Positions 26,899 to 36,412 of a stretch of 64,000 nt of DNA are shown here, one piece after another (the first letter of the stretch is position 1; the number at the start of each line of letters is the position of its first letter). The translations under genes and the position numbers were made by a program. Under the pieces are notes generated by a model. That model was not told the origin of the DNA, did not search any database, and saw only the letters and a program-made list of their open reading frames with translations. Location of the stretch: the NCBI RefSeq assembly GCF_900109645.1, contig NZ_FOBG01000001.1, forward strand, positions 3,400,520 through 3,464,519, read 5' to 3'. Origin of the DNA: Duganella sp. CF402 (GTDB taxonomy: Bacteria; Pseudomonadota; Gammaproteobacteria; Burkholderiales; Burkholderiaceae_D).

Positions 26899-28068
26899 AT
26901 GCTGATCGATTTTTTCTTCACGCTCAAGGACGCCAAAGTCCCGGTCAGCATCAAGGAATTCCTGACGCTGCTGGAAGCCATGCAAAAACAAGTCATCAGC
27001 GGTTCGCTCGACGACTTTTACTACCTCGCGCGCCTGACGCTGGTGAAGGACGAAGCCCACTTCGACAAGTTCGACCGCGCCTTCGGCCTGTATTTCAAGG
27101 GCATCGCCGCCCGCTTCGACGACAACGGCAGCGTGCCGCTGGACTGGCTGGTGCAGCGCATGAAGCGCGAGCTCACGCCCGAGCAGATCGAGGCGCTGGA
27201 AAAATTCGGCTACGACAAGCTGATGGACCGCCTCAAGGAGCTGCTCAAGGAGCAGAAGGAACGCCACGAGGGCGGCAACAAGTGGATCGGCACCGGCGGC
27301 ACTTCGCCGTTCGGCCACGGCGGCACCAACCCGGAAGGCATCCGCATCGGCGGCAAGGGCGGCAACCGCTCGGCCGTCAAAGTGTGGGAGGCGCGCAGCT
27401 ACAAGGACTACGACGGCGAGCGCGAAATCGGCACGCGCAATATCAAGGTGGCGCTGCGGCGCCTGCGCAAGTTCGCGCGCCAGGGCGCGGCCGAGGAACT
27501 GGCGCTGGACGACACCATCCGCGCCACCGCCAGCAACGCCGGCTACCTCGATATCAAGATGCAGCCCGAGCGCAAGAACAATATCAAGGTGCTGATGCTG
27601 TTCGACGTCGGCGGCACGATGGACGACCATATCGAACGCACCGAGGAATTGTTCTCGGCCTCGAAGTCGGAGTTCAAGAACATGGAGTTCTTCTACTTCC
27701 ACAACTGCGTCTACGATTATGTGTGGAAGAACAACCGGCGCCGCCATTCGGAGCGCTTCCCGACCTGGGATATCCTGCGCAAGTACCCGCCCGATACCAA
27801 GCTGATTTTCGTCGGCGACGCCACCATGAGCCCCTACGAGATTTTGCAGCCGGGCGGCTCGGTCGAGTACAACAACGAGGAGGCGGGCAGCGCCTGGCTG
27901 GCACGCTTCACGGCCGCCTTCCCCAAGTTCATCTGGCTCAATCCGGAGCCGGAGAATATCTGGCAGTACCGCCAGTCGATCGGCATCATGCGCCAGTTGA
28001 TGAACAACCGCATGTTCCCGCTGACGATGGACGGCCTCGAACGCGCCATGCGCACGCTCAGCAAGTAG
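26899..28068 (+). CDS. VWA-domain protein (CoxE-like partner of MoxR)
   Basis: 389 residues. The N-terminal half is helical and charged; residues about 120-160 are Gly-rich (GTGGTSPFGHGGTNPEG). The von Willebrand A domain begins near residue 230 (VLMLFDVGGTMDDH). The metal-ion-dependent adhesion site is usually DxSxS or DVGGSMD; here it reads DVGGTMD, with Thr in place of the second Ser. The C-terminus (LIFVGDATMSPYEI, FIWLNPEPENIWQY) is typical. It is the probable client or co-chaperone of the MoxR ATPase. No cox or mox genes are near, so the target is unknown. Confidence 0.88.
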   Translation: MLIDFFFTLKDAKVPVSIKEFLTLLEAMQKQVISGSLDDFYYLARLTLVKDEAHFDKFDRAFGLYFKGIAARFDDNGSVPLDWLVQRMKRELTPEQIEALEKFGYDKLMDRLKELLKEQKERHEGGNKWIGTGGTSPFGHGGTNPEGIRIGGKGGNRSAVKVWEARSYKDYDGEREIGTRNIKVALRRLRKFARQGAAEELALDDTIRATASNAGYLDIKMQPERKNNIKVLMLFDVGGTMDDHIERTEELFSASKSEFKNMEFFYFHNCVYDYVWKNNRRRHSERFPTWDILRKYPPDTKLIFVGDATMSPYEILQPGGSVEYNNEEAGSAWLARFTAAFPKFIWLNPEPENIWQYRQSIGIMRQLMNNRMFPLTMDGLERAMRTLSK

Positions 28069-28764
28069 TCAAGGCAGCTGCAGGCGGTAGCCGACGGCCG
28101 TTTCCGTTAGCAGATACCGTGGCTGGGTCGGGTCGGCTTCCAGCTTGTGGCGCAGGTGGCCCATGTAGATGCGCAGGTAGTGGCCGTTCTCGGCCTGCGA
28201 CGGCCCCCACACGGCGCGCAGCAGCTGCGGGTTGGTCATCACCCGGTTGGCATTGCCGGCCAGCACCGCCAGCAGCCGGTATTCGGTCGGCGTCAGGTGC
28301 ACATGCTCGCCGTTGCGCGTGACGCGGCGCTGCTGCAAGTCCAGCGTCACTTCGCCGAAGCGGATCAGGCCATCGCTGGCGGCGGCCGGCTGGCGCTGGC
28401 GGCGCAAGGTGGCGCGCACCCGCGCCAGCAGTTCGCCGGTGCCGAATGGCTTGGTCAGGTAGTCGTCGGCGCCGGCGTCGAGCGCGCGGATTTTCTCGGC
28501 TTCGCTGACGCGCGCCGACAGCACGATCACCGGCACCGTCGACCATTTGCGCAAGTCGGCGACGAAGTCGACGCCGTCGCCGTCCGGCAGCCCGAGGTCG
28601 AGCACGATCAGGTCGGGCTGGCGCGTGCCGGCGTCGATCAGGCCGCGCTGCAGGCCGGCCGCCTCGTGCACCTGCCAGCCCTCCTGCTCCAGCGCGGCGC
28701 GCACGAAGCGGCGGATTTGCGGTTCGTCTTCGACCAGCAAGGCGGTCGGCGCGCTGTCAGTCAT
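28069..28764 (-). CDS. kdpE: Response regulator KdpE
   Basis: 231 residues. Receiver domain (LLVEDEPQIRRF, phospho-acceptor Asp in LIVLDLGLPDGDGVDF, Lys in YLTKPFGTGELLARV) and OmpR-type winged helix (HVHLTPTEYRLLAVLAGNANRVMTNPQLLRAVWGP, HYLRIYMGHLRHKLE). It activates kdp expression when KdpD signals low potassium. ATG 28764 is preferred as the family-like start (MTDSAPTALLVEDE); a GTG at 28773 that overlaps the kdpD stop (GTGA) is the alternative. Probable target sites lie at 36361-36410 and 40530-40579. Confidence 0.93.
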   Translation of the reverse strand: MTDSAPTALLVEDEPQIRRFVRAALEQEGWQVHEAAGLQRGLIDAGTRQPDLIVLDLGLPDGDGVDFVADLRKWSTVPVIVLSARVSEAEKIRALDAGADDYLTKPFGTGELLARVRATLRRQRQPAAASDGLIRFGEVTLDLQQRRVTRNGEHVHLTPTEYRLLAVLAGNANRVMTNPQLLRAVWGPSQAENGHYLRIYMGHLRHKLEADPTQPRYLLTETAVGYRLQLP

Positions 28765-28769
28765 CTTGA

Positions 28770-31646
28770 TCACTCATATGCTTCCTCGTCCGGCATGGCC
28801 GGCGGTGTGCCCAACGGCAGGGTAAAGGTGAAGGCGGCGCCGCCGGCGGCTTCGTTGGCGACTTCGTTGGCGGCGCTGATGCTGCCGCCGTGCGCTTCGA
28901 CGATGGCGCGGCAGATCGCCAGCCCCAGTCCCACGCCCGGCTTGGCCGATTCGCGCTCGCCGCGCGTGAATTTTTCAAACAGCAGCTCGGCGCGGCCCGG
29001 CGGCAAGCCCGGACCGTCGTCGGCCACCGTCACTTGCAGCCAGGCGCCGTGCAGCGCGGCGCGGATGGCGATGCGCGCGCCGGGCGGCGTGTACTTGGCG
29101 GCGTTTTCCAGCAGGTTGGCCAGCACCCGCTCGATCAGCACCGCATCGTAGCGCACCAGCGGCAGGTCCGGCGCCAGCGCGGTGCTGACGCGGTGCGCCG
29201 TCAACTGGGCGGCGCTGGCGCGCAAAGCACTCCCCACCACCTCTTCCAGCGGCTGCCATTCCAGATGGAGTTTGACTTCGCCGCTCTGCAGGCGCGCCAT
29301 GTCCAGCAGGTTGGCCACCCTTGTACTCATGCGCAGCGCTTCGGCGTGCAGCGCCTGCGCCGTCTCCTGCTGCGCCGCGCTCAGCGCCGGCGTCGAACCG
29401 GCCAGCCCTTCGGACAGGCCGACCAGCGAGGTCAGTGGCGTGCGCAGGTCGTGCGACAAGGCGGCCAGCAGCGAGTTGCGCAAGCGCTCGGACTCCATGC
29501 TGACCAGCGCCTGCTGCGCCACTTCGATGTAGTGCACGCGTTCCAGCGCGATGGCGGCCAGCGCGGCGAAGGTGTCCAGCTGCTGGCGCTGTTCCGGGAT
29601 CAAGAGCCAGCGCCGCTGCCGCGGCTCGATCGCCAGCACGCCGCGCGTGCGCATCGGCGCCACCAGCGGCAGGTAGAAGATGCGGCTGGCCGGCAAGGTG
29701 CCGGTGCCCAGCCCGGCCGGCTCGGCGCGGTCGTAGGCCCATTGGGCGATGCCGGTGTCGAGCACCGACAGCGGCGCGCTGGTGGCCAGCTCGGCGGCCG
29801 TCAGCGGCGGCGCTTGCAGGCGGCCGTCGGCGTCCGGCAGCAGCAGCGTGGCGCGCGCGCGGAAGGCGCGCTGCAGCACGCTGCGGGTGCTGTCGAAGAT
29901 TTGTTCGGTCTGCAGCACGCCGGACAGCTCGCGGGCGAATTCGTACAACGCGCGCGCACGCCGTTCGCGCTGCGCGGCGACGCGGGCCTGGAAGCGCAGG
30001 CCGGCCGTCAGGTGGCCGGTGATCAGGCCCACGGCCAGCATCACCACGAAGGTGATCAGGTACTGGAAGTCGCTGATGGCCAGCGTAAAGCGCGGCGGCA
30101 CGAAGAAGAAGTCGAAGCAGGCCACGCTGCAGCAGGTCGCCAGCACCGACGGCCCGCGCCCGAAGCGCACCGCCACCAGCACCACCACCAGCAGGAACAG
30201 CATGGCGATGTTGGCCAGGTCGAGGTAGGCCAGCAAGGGCGTGGCCGCCAGCGCGGTGGCCACGCTGGCGGCCGCCGCCGCGAGGTAGCCCACCGCCCGC
30301 CGCCGGCCCGGCGCCGCAACGCCGCCCTCGCCGCCCTCGCCGCCGATACCGGCCGCACTGGCCGCGTCGGCATCGTGGTCGGCGGCGGAGGCGCCGCCCC
30401 AGCCGCCCGGCCAGGCGCCGCGCGCAGCGCCGTCGGCCTCGCTCCCCCCTGCCGCGCGGGCGCCGGGCGCCGGGTTGCGCGGCACGCCGATTTCGATCAG
30501 GTCGAGGTCCGGCGCGTAGCGCGCCAGCCGCTTGATGTGCGGCGCGCGCCACGGCTGCGGCCACGCGCTGCGGTGCGCGCGCCCCAGCACCAGCTTGGAC
30601 AGGTTATGACCGCGCGCATACTCCAGCACTGTGGCGGCGATATCCTGCCCCGCCAGCACGGCGGTGGCCGCGCCGAGCTCCTCGGCCAGCTTCAGGTTTT
30701 TCAGAATTTGCTCGCGCTGCGCGGCCGGCAGCCGTTGCAAGGCCGGCGTCTCGACGTACACCGCGTGCCAGCCGGTGCCCAGCTGGCTGGCCAGGCGCGC
30801 CGTGCTGCGCACCGTGTGCTCGCCGTCGGCGCGCGGGCCGACGCAGGCCAGCAGCGCCGCCCCGGTCTTCCAGATCTCGGCGATCGACTGTTCGACCCGA
30901 TACGCCCGCACATCGCCCTCGATGCGGTCGGCGGTGCGCCGCAGCGCCAGCTCGCGCAGCGCGATCAGGTTGCCCTTGCGGAAGAAGTTCCTGGCGGCGC
31001 GCGCGGCCTGCGCCGCCTGGTACACCTTGCCGCCCTGCAGGCGCGCCAGCAGTTCGTCGGCCGGCAGGTCGACCAGCACCACTTCGTCGGCCTGGTCGAA
31101 CACGGTGTCGGGCACCGTCTCGGCCACGCGGATGCCGGTGATGCCGCCCACCACGTCGTTCAGGCTTTCCAGGTGCTGCACGTTGACGGTGGTGAGCACG
31201 TCGATACCGGCCTCCAGCAGTTCCTCGATATCCTGCCAGCGCTTCGGATGGCGCGAGCCGGGCGCGTTGGAGTGCGCCAGTTCGTCCATCAGGATCAGGG
31301 GCGGCTGCAGGGCCAGCGCGGCGTCGAGGTCGAATTCGGCCAGCTGCTTGCCGCGATAGGCCACCGCGCGCGGCGCCAGCTGCGGCAGGCCGGCCAGCAT
31401 GGCGGCGGTGTCGGCGCGGCCGTGGGTTTCGACCACGCCGACCAGCACCGGCTGGCCGCTGTCGTGCAGCTGGCGCGCGGCGGCCAGCATGGCGCAGGTC
31501 TTGCCGACGCCGGCCGAGGCGCCGAAGTAGATGCGCAGCTTGCCGCGCGCGGCCTTGCGCTCCTGCGCCTGCACCTGCGCCAGCAGGGCGTCGGGGTCAG
31601 GTCGCGCGGGATCGGGTCGGACGGAGTCGGAGGGGAACATGGCCAT
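28770..31646 (-). CDS. kdpD: Sensor histidine kinase KdpD
   Basis: 958 residues. N-terminal KdpD domain with Walker A GASAGVGKT and Walker B-like LILMDELAHSNAPGSRH, a USP-like domain (about 260-385), four membrane helices in DUF4118 (about 450-550), GAF, then HisKA (SHDLRTPLTSLVG) and HATPase (NLLENAAKYTPPG, DDGPGLPPG, GVGLGLAICRAIV). It is ~60 residues longer than the E. coli protein, mostly from a Gly/Ala/Asp-rich linker between USP and membrane parts (about residues 395-450). Overlaps or abuts kdpE. Senses potassium or turgor. Confidence 0.94.
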   Translation of the reverse strand: MAMFPSDSVRPDPARPDPDALLAQVQAQERKAARGKLRIYFGASAGVGKTCAMLAAARQLHDSGQPVLVGVVETHGRADTAAMLAGLPQLAPRAVAYRGKQLAEFDLDAALALQPPLILMDELAHSNAPGSRHPKRWQDIEELLEAGIDVLTTVNVQHLESLNDVVGGITGIRVAETVPDTVFDQADEVVLVDLPADELLARLQGGKVYQAAQAARAARNFFRKGNLIALRELALRRTADRIEGDVRAYRVEQSIAEIWKTGAALLACVGPRADGEHTVRSTARLASQLGTGWHAVYVETPALQRLPAAQREQILKNLKLAEELGAATAVLAGQDIAATVLEYARGHNLSKLVLGRAHRSAWPQPWRAPHIKRLARYAPDLDLIEIGVPRNPAPGARAAGGSEADGAARGAWPGGWGGASAADHDADAASAAGIGGEGGEGGVAAPGRRRAVGYLAAAAASVATALAATPLLAYLDLANIAMLFLLVVVLVAVRFGRGPSVLATCCSVACFDFFFVPPRFTLAISDFQYLITFVVMLAVGLITGHLTAGLRFQARVAAQRERRARALYEFARELSGVLQTEQIFDSTRSVLQRAFRARATLLLPDADGRLQAPPLTAAELATSAPLSVLDTGIAQWAYDRAEPAGLGTGTLPASRIFYLPLVAPMRTRGVLAIEPRQRRWLLIPEQRQQLDTFAALAAIALERVHYIEVAQQALVSMESERLRNSLLAALSHDLRTPLTSLVGLSEGLAGSTPALSAAQQETAQALHAEALRMSTRVANLLDMARLQSGEVKLHLEWQPLEEVVGSALRASAAQLTAHRVSTALAPDLPLVRYDAVLIERVLANLLENAAKYTPPGARIAIRAALHGAWLQVTVADDGPGLPPGRAELLFEKFTRGERESAKPGVGLGLAICRAIVEAHGGSISAANEVANEAAGGAAFTFTLPLGTPPAMPDEEAYE

Positions 31647-31661
31647 GCCGCGATTTTACGC

Positions 31662-32243
31662 TCAGCCGCGCGAACGCGCTCGCGCCAGCGCCAGGTTCAG
31701 CGCCAGCACGTTGACGCGCGCCTCGCCGAAGAAGCCCAGGTACTGCGGCCGCGTCTCGCGCGCGATCAGCGCCAGCACCTGCTCGACGCCGATATGGCGC
31801 GCGGCGGCCACGCGGCCGGCCTGGTAGCGCGCCGCCGCCACGCTGATCTCGGGATCGAGGCCGCTGGCCGAGGCGGTCACCAGGTCGACCGGGATGGCGG
31901 CGCTGTTGGACGGATCGGCCGCACGCAGCGCCTCGATGCGGCCTTTGACGGCGTCCAGCAAGGCCGGGTTGGTCGGGCCCTGGTTGGCGCCGCCGGAACC
32001 GGCCGCGTTGTTGGGCATCGGCGTGGTGGCCGATGGCCGGCCCCAGAAGTACTGCGGCGAGGTGAAGGCCTGGCCGATCAGCGACGAGCCGACCGCCTTG
32101 CCGTCCACCTCGACGATGCTGCCGGCCGCCTGTTGCGGGAAGGCGGCCGCGCCGATGCCGGTCACGGCCAGCGGGTACAGCACGCCGCACACCAGGGTCA
32201 GTGCGGCAAACACGGTGAGGGCGGGACGAAGTTGCGATGCCAT
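31662..32243 (-). CDS. kdpC: Potassium-transporting ATPase subunit KdpC
   Basis: 193 residues. One N-terminal membrane helix (LTVFAALTLVCGVLYPLAVTGIG) and the conserved periplasmic domain: FTSPQYFWGRPSATTPMPNNAAGSGGANQGPTNPALLDAV in pieces, and GLDPEISVAAARYQAGRVAAARH. It stabilises the KdpFABC complex and raises affinity for ATP. The start at 32243 has AAGGAGG. Lies 10 bases after kdpB. Confidence 0.95.
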   Translation of the reverse strand: MASQLRPALTVFAALTLVCGVLYPLAVTGIGAAAFPQQAAGSIVEVDGKAVGSSLIGQAFTSPQYFWGRPSATTPMPNNAAGSGGANQGPTNPALLDAVKGRIEALRAADPSNSAAIPVDLVTASASGLDPEISVAAARYQAGRVAAARHIGVEQVLALIARETRPQYLGFFGEARVNVLALNLALARARSRG

Positions 32244-32253
32244 GACGGCCTCC

Positions 32254-34350
32254 TTATACAAGATTGAATGCGGCCAGCAGCAGGTCGATGGCCTTGATGC
32301 CGATGAATGGCAGGACGATGCCGCCCACGCCGTACAACAGCAGGTTGCGGCGCAGCAGGGCCACCGCACCGATCGCGCGGTAGCGCACGCCTTTCAGCGC
32401 CAGCGGGATCAGCACCATGATGATCAGCGCGTTGAAGATCACCGCCGACATGATGGCCGACGCCGGGCTGGCCAGGTGCATGATGTCGAGCGCCTTCAGC
32501 TGCGGGTAGGTGCCGACAAACGCCGCCGGGATGATGGCGAAGTATTTGGCGATGTCGTTCGAGATCGAGAAGGTGGTCAGCGAGCCGCGCGTCATCAGCA
32601 TCTGCTTGCCGATTTCGACGATCTCCAGCAGCTTGGTCGGATTCGAATCCAGGTCGACCATGTTGCCGGCCTCCTTGGCCGCCTGCGTGCCCGAGTTCAT
32701 CGCCACCGCGACGTCGGCCTGCGCCAGCGCCGGGGCGTCGTTGGTGCCGTCGCCGGTCATCGCGACCAGCCGGCCCTCGGACTGGTAGCTGCGGATCAGT
32801 TTCAGCTTGTCTTCCGGCGTGGCTTCGGCCAGGAAGTCGTCCACGCCCGCTTCGGCGGCAATCGCGGCGGCGGTCAGCTGATTATCGCCGGTGATCATCA
32901 CGGTCTTGATGCCCATCCGGCGCAGTTCGGCGAAGCGCTCCTTGATGCCGCCCTTGACGATGTCCTTCAGCTCGACCACGCCCATCACCCGGCCGCCGTC
33001 GACCACCACCAGCGGCGTGCTGCCGCGGCGCGCGATGTCGTCCACCGCGCGCGCCACCTCGGCCGGATACGGCTGGCCCAGCGACGCCACATACTTGCGC
33101 ACGGTGTCGGCCGCGCCCTTGCGGATCGCACGTTCTGCGATATCGACGCCGCTCATGCGCGTCTGCGCGGTGAACGGCACGAACACCGCGTTCAGCGCCG
33201 CCATCTCGCGCTCGCGGAGGTTGAACTTCTGCTTGGCCAGCACCACGATGCTGCGCCCCTCCGGCGTGTCGTCGGCCAGCGAGGCCAGTTGCGCCACGTC
33301 GGCCAGCTGCTGCTCGGACACGCCCGGCGCCGGCACGAAGGCGGCGGCCTGGCGGTTGCCCAGGGTGATGGTGCCGGTTTTATCGAGCAGCAGCACGTCG
33401 ACGTCGCCGGCCGCCTCCACCGCGCGGCCCGAGGTGGCGATCACATTGGCTTGCATCATGCGGCTCATGCCGGCCACGCCGATCGCCGACAGCAGGCCGC
33501 CGATGGTGGTCGGGATCAGGCACACCAAGAGCGCGATCAGCACCGTGATGGTCACCGGCGCGCCGCTGCCGGCGGCGGCCACCGAAAACAGCGAGAACGG
33601 CAGCAGGGTCACGGTCACCACCAGAAACACGATGGTCAACGCCACCAGCAGGATGGTCAGGGCGATTTCGTTGGGCGTCTTCTGGCGCTTGGCGCCTTCC
33701 ACCATCGAGATCATGCGGTCGAGGAAGGTCTCGCCCGGATTGGCGGAGACGCGCACCACCAGCCAGTCCGACAGCACGCGCGTACCGCCGGTGACGGACG
33801 AAAAATCGCCGCCCGACTCGCGGATCACCGGCGCCGATTCGCCGGTGATGGCGCTTTCGTCGACCGAGGCCACGCCTTCGATCACTTCGCCGTCGACCGG
33901 GATCACGTCGCCCGCTTCGACCAGCACATAGTGGCCCTTGCGCAGTTCCAGCGCCGGCGCCGGCAGCCAGGTGGTGCCATGCTTGGGCGTGGCCAGCTTC
34001 TTGGCCGTCACGCTTTGCTTCAGGCTGCGCAGCGACGCCGCCTGCGCCTTGCTGCGGCCCTCGGCCAGCGCTTCGGCGAAGTTGGCAAACAACACCGTGA
34101 ACCACAGCCACACGGCGGTGGCGGCGATGAAGCCGAACGGCGCCTCGCCCTGCCCGCCCAGCGCCTGCGCCGCCAGCAGGGTGGTGAGGATGCTGCCGAT
34201 GTAGACCACGAACATCACCGGGCTGCGCAACTGGGTGCGCGGATGCAGCTTGCGGAAGGCGTCGGCGATGGCCGGCAGCACCAGCGTCGACTCGAACATG
34301 CGCAGCTTCCTGGCCGGCGGATTGGTAAACAATGTACTCGCTTGTGACAT
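32254..34350 (-). CDS. kdpB: Potassium-transporting P-type ATPase subunit KdpB
   Basis: 698 residues. P-type ATPase with phosphorylation motif DKTGTIT, TGES (A-domain, [14 protein letters not shown]), nucleotide-binding KGA and hinge [31 protein letters not shown]. It couples ATP hydrolysis to K+ transport through KdpA. Length and motif order match the E. coli protein (682 aa). Transcribed 9 bases after kdpA. Confidence 0.97.
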   Translation of the reverse strand: MSQASTLFTNPPARKLRMFESTLVLPAIADAFRKLHPRTQLRSPVMFVVYIGSILTTLLAAQALGGQGEAPFGFIAATAVWLWFTVLFANFAEALAEGRSKAQAASLRSLKQSVTAKKLATPKHGTTWLPAPALELRKGHYVLVEAGDVIPVDGEVIEGVASVDESAITGESAPVIRESGGDFSSVTGGTRVLSDWLVVRVSANPGETFLDRMISMVEGAKRQKTPNEIALTILLVALTIVFLVVTVTLLPFSLFSVAAAGSGAPVTITVLIALLVCLIPTTIGGLLSAIGVAGMSRMMQANVIATSGRAVEAAGDVDVLLLDKTGTITLGNRQAAAFVPAPGVSEQQLADVAQLASLADDTPEGRSIVVLAKQKFNLREREMAALNAVFVPFTAQTRMSGVDIAERAIRKGAADTVRKYVASLGQPYPAEVARAVDDIARRGSTPLVVVDGGRVMGVVELKDIVKGGIKERFAELRRMGIKTVMITGDNQLTAAAIAAEAGVDDFLAEATPEDKLKLIRSYQSEGRLVAMTGDGTNDAPALAQADVAVAMNSGTQAAKEAGNMVDLDSNPTKLLEIVEIGKQMLMTRGSLTTFSISNDIAKYFAIIPAAFVGTYPQLKALDIMHLASPASAIMSAVIFNALIIMVLIPLALKGVRYRAIGAVALLRRNLLLYGVGGIVLPFIGIKAIDLLLAAFNLV

Positions 34351-34359
34351 GGTGACTCC

Positions 34360-36123
34360 TTATTGGGCAAACAACTGCAGGTGTTCGACGACCGGCCCGA
34401 GCGCCAGCGCCGGCACGTAATTGAGCACGCCGACCAGCGCCACCACGCCGCACAGCAGGCCGATGAACATGGCGCCGTGGGTCGGCATGGTGCCGGCGTT
34501 GGCGGCCAGGCGCTGCTTGCCGGCCAGCGCGCCGGCGATCGCCAGGATCGGCACGATCATGGCGAAGCGGCCGAACCACATGGCCACCGCCAGCATGCTG
34601 TTGTAGAACGGCGTGTTGGCCGACAGCCCGGCAAACGCGCTGCCGTTGTTGTTGGCGGCCGAGCTGAAGGCGTACAGGATTTCCGAGAAGCCGTGCGCGC
34701 CCGGATTGGCGATGCCGGCCGTGCCGGCCGCGCACAGCACGGCAATCGCGGTGCCGGCCAGCACCAGCGTCGGCGTCACCAGGATGGCGATCGCGGTCAT
34801 CTTCATTTCATAGGCCTGGATTTTCTTGCCCAGGTATTCCGGCGTGCGGCCTATCATCAGGCCGGCGATGAACACCGCCATGATGGCGAAGACCAGCATG
34901 CCGTACAGGCCGGAGCCGACGCCGCCGAAGATCACTTCGCCGAACTGGATCAGCAGCATCGGCACCAGCCCGCCGACCGGCATGAAGGAGTCGTGCATGG
35001 CGTTGACCGCGCCGCACGAGGCGGCGGTGGTGACGGCCGCGAACAGCGCCGAGGCGCTGATGCCGAAGCGCGTCTCCTTGCCTTCCATGTTGCCGCCGGC
35101 CTGCAGCGCGCTGGCCGTCTGGTCGACGTTGAGCGCCTGCAGGCCCGGATGCGCGGCCTGCTCGGCGCCCAGCACGGCCAGCGTGCACGCCACGAACAGG
35201 ATGGTCATCGCGCCCAGCACCGCCCAGCCCTGGCGCTGGTCGCCGACCATGCGGCCGAAGGCGAAGCACAGGCCGGCCGGGATCAGGAAGATCGCCAGCA
35301 TCTGGGCGAAGTTGGTCAGCGCGGTCGGGTTTTCATACGGGTGCGCCGAGTTGGCGTTGAAGAAGCCGCCGCCATTGGTGCCCAGCATCTTGATCGCTTC
35401 CTGCGAGGCCACCGGGCCCATTGCGATGGTTTGCGTGGCGGCGACTGCGGTTTCGGTGGGCGACACGTTGTAGCTGACGGGATCGAGCAGTTGCACTTCT
35501 TTGTAGGCCGAGAAGTTCTGGATCACGCCCTGCCCCATCAGGAACACCGCGAACAACAGCGACAGCGGCAACAGCACGTACAAGGTGCAGCGCGTGATGT
35601 CGACCCAGAAATTGCCGATCGATTTGGCCGAGCGCGAGGCAAAGCCGCGGATCAGCGCATAGGCCACCGCCATGCCGGTGGCGGCCGAGAAGAAGTTCTG
35701 CGCCGCCAGCACCAGCATCTGGGTCAGGTAGCTCATGGTCTGCTCGCCGCTGTAGCCCTGCCAGTTGGTGTTGGCGACAAAGCTGACGGCGGTGTCGAAC
35801 GCCGAATCCGGGCTGACATTGCCCAGCGCTTGTGGGTTGAGCGGCAGCCAGACCTGCACCCGCTGCAGGCCGTAGGTGACCAGCGCGCCGATCACGCTGA
35901 ACAGCAGCAGCGACACGGCGTACGACTTCCAGCCTTGTCCCTGCTTGGGATCGACGCCGGCGGCGCGGTAGATCAGGTGTTCGATGCGCGCCATCCAGCG
36001 CAGGCCCGGCACGGCGGCGGCACCGGCGTCGCCAACACGCGCCAGCAGGATGCCGAGCGGCCAGGCCATTGCCAGCAGCACGGCCAGGAAGACGATCAAC
36101 AGCACGATAGATTGCGTGGTCAT
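34360..36123 (-). CDS. kdpA: Potassium-transporting ATPase potassium-binding subunit KdpA
   Basis: 587 residues, about ten membrane helices. Superfamily of K+ transporters; selectivity-filter segments are visible as SFVANTNWQGYSGEQTMSYL, GTNGGGFFNANSAHPYENPT, SCGAVNAMHDSFMPVGG and SSAANNNGSAFAGL, the last containing the family's asparagine-rich loop. It forms the K+ channel-like pathway of KdpFABC. The start at 36123 is one base after the kdpF stop. Confidence 0.96.
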   Translation of the reverse strand: MTTQSIVLLIVFLAVLLAMAWPLGILLARVGDAGAAAVPGLRWMARIEHLIYRAAGVDPKQGQGWKSYAVSLLLFSVIGALVTYGLQRVQVWLPLNPQALGNVSPDSAFDTAVSFVANTNWQGYSGEQTMSYLTQMLVLAAQNFFSAATGMAVAYALIRGFASRSAKSIGNFWVDITRCTLYVLLPLSLLFAVFLMGQGVIQNFSAYKEVQLLDPVSYNVSPTETAVAATQTIAMGPVASQEAIKMLGTNGGGFFNANSAHPYENPTALTNFAQMLAIFLIPAGLCFAFGRMVGDQRQGWAVLGAMTILFVACTLAVLGAEQAAHPGLQALNVDQTASALQAGGNMEGKETRFGISASALFAAVTTAASCGAVNAMHDSFMPVGGLVPMLLIQFGEVIFGGVGSGLYGMLVFAIMAVFIAGLMIGRTPEYLGKKIQAYEMKMTAIAILVTPTLVLAGTAIAVLCAAGTAGIANPGAHGFSEILYAFSSAANNNGSAFAGLSANTPFYNSMLAVAMWFGRFAMIVPILAIAGALAGKQRLAANAGTMPTHGAMFIGLLCGVVALVGVLNYVPALALGPVVEHLQLFAQ

Positions 36124-36124
36124 G

Positions 36125-36214
36125 TTACAGGTCCTCCGCTTTCAGCAGGGCCGCCACCAGATACACCAGCAGGCAGGCCGACGCGATCGCGCCGATCACA
36201 TAGAACGTGTTCAT
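36125..36214 (-). CDS. kdpF: Kdp complex small subunit KdpF
   Basis: 29 residues, MNTFYVIGAIASACLLVYLVAALLKAEDL in two pieces: one membrane helix followed by LLKAEDL, the classic KdpF ending (compare L-x-KPE-x-F/L). It is a lipid-like stabilising peptide of the Kdp pump. The ATG overlaps the stop of the preceding small ORF (ATGA) and the stop lies one base before kdpA, so the whole set is translationally coupled. Confidence 0.92.
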   Translation of the reverse strand: MNTFYVIGAIASACLLVYLVAALLKAEDL

Positions 36215-36312
36215 GGCTGGCCTCCCGGCGCGCTCAACTTGTCGCAGCCGGCGGCCATCGCCACCGTCAGCAGGAAAAACAGCGCCGTAGCGCCGATAAA
36301 TACAAAGTCCAT
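36211..36312 (-). CDS. Small membrane protein at the head of the kdp operon
   Basis: 33 residues: MDFVFIGATALFFLLTVAMA then AGCDKLSAPGGQP. One predicted membrane helix, then a Cys and a short polar tail. GAGGG six bases upstream and the ATGA overlap with kdpF argue strongly that it is translated. It starts 24 bases from the predicted -10 of the kdp promoter, making it the first cistron. Short ORFs at this position occur in other Burkholderiales kdp operons; no function is known. It could be an extra small subunit of the pump. Confidence 0.75.
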   Translation of the reverse strand: MDFVFIGATALFFLLTVAMAAGCDKLSAPGGQP

Positions 36313-36335
36313 CACACCCTCACAGGTCTCGTTTT

Positions 36336-36410
36336 GATACCGGGAAGGTTAGCCAAAGCGGTCTAAAGATGGTGTAAAGACTTGGCGCCGGGGTGTAAAC
36401 AAAGCGTAAA
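36336..36410 (-). promoter_or_regulatory. kdp promoter with four KdpE-type half-sites
   Basis: Half-sites GTCTAAA (36361), GTGTAAA (36372), GTGTAAA (36393) and GCGTAAA (36404) read as TTTAGAC/TTTACAC/TTTACGC in the direction of transcription; spacings are 11, 21 and 11 bp. From the first half-site, 21 bp lead to a -10-like TATC (36339-36336) in the context CCGGTATCAAAACG, 24 bases before the first start codon. Paired heptads 11 bp apart are typical of OmpR-family regulators, and the E. coli KdpE site (TTTATAC/TTTACAC) has the same form. Nearly identical to the site at 40505-40579. Confidence 0.75.
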
Positions 36411-36412
36411 AA

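Noticed and set aside
28890..32267. 1125-codon open frame on the plus strand
   Set aside because: Antisense to kdpD and kdpC; Gln/Arg/His-rich shadow composition and no ribosome-binding site.
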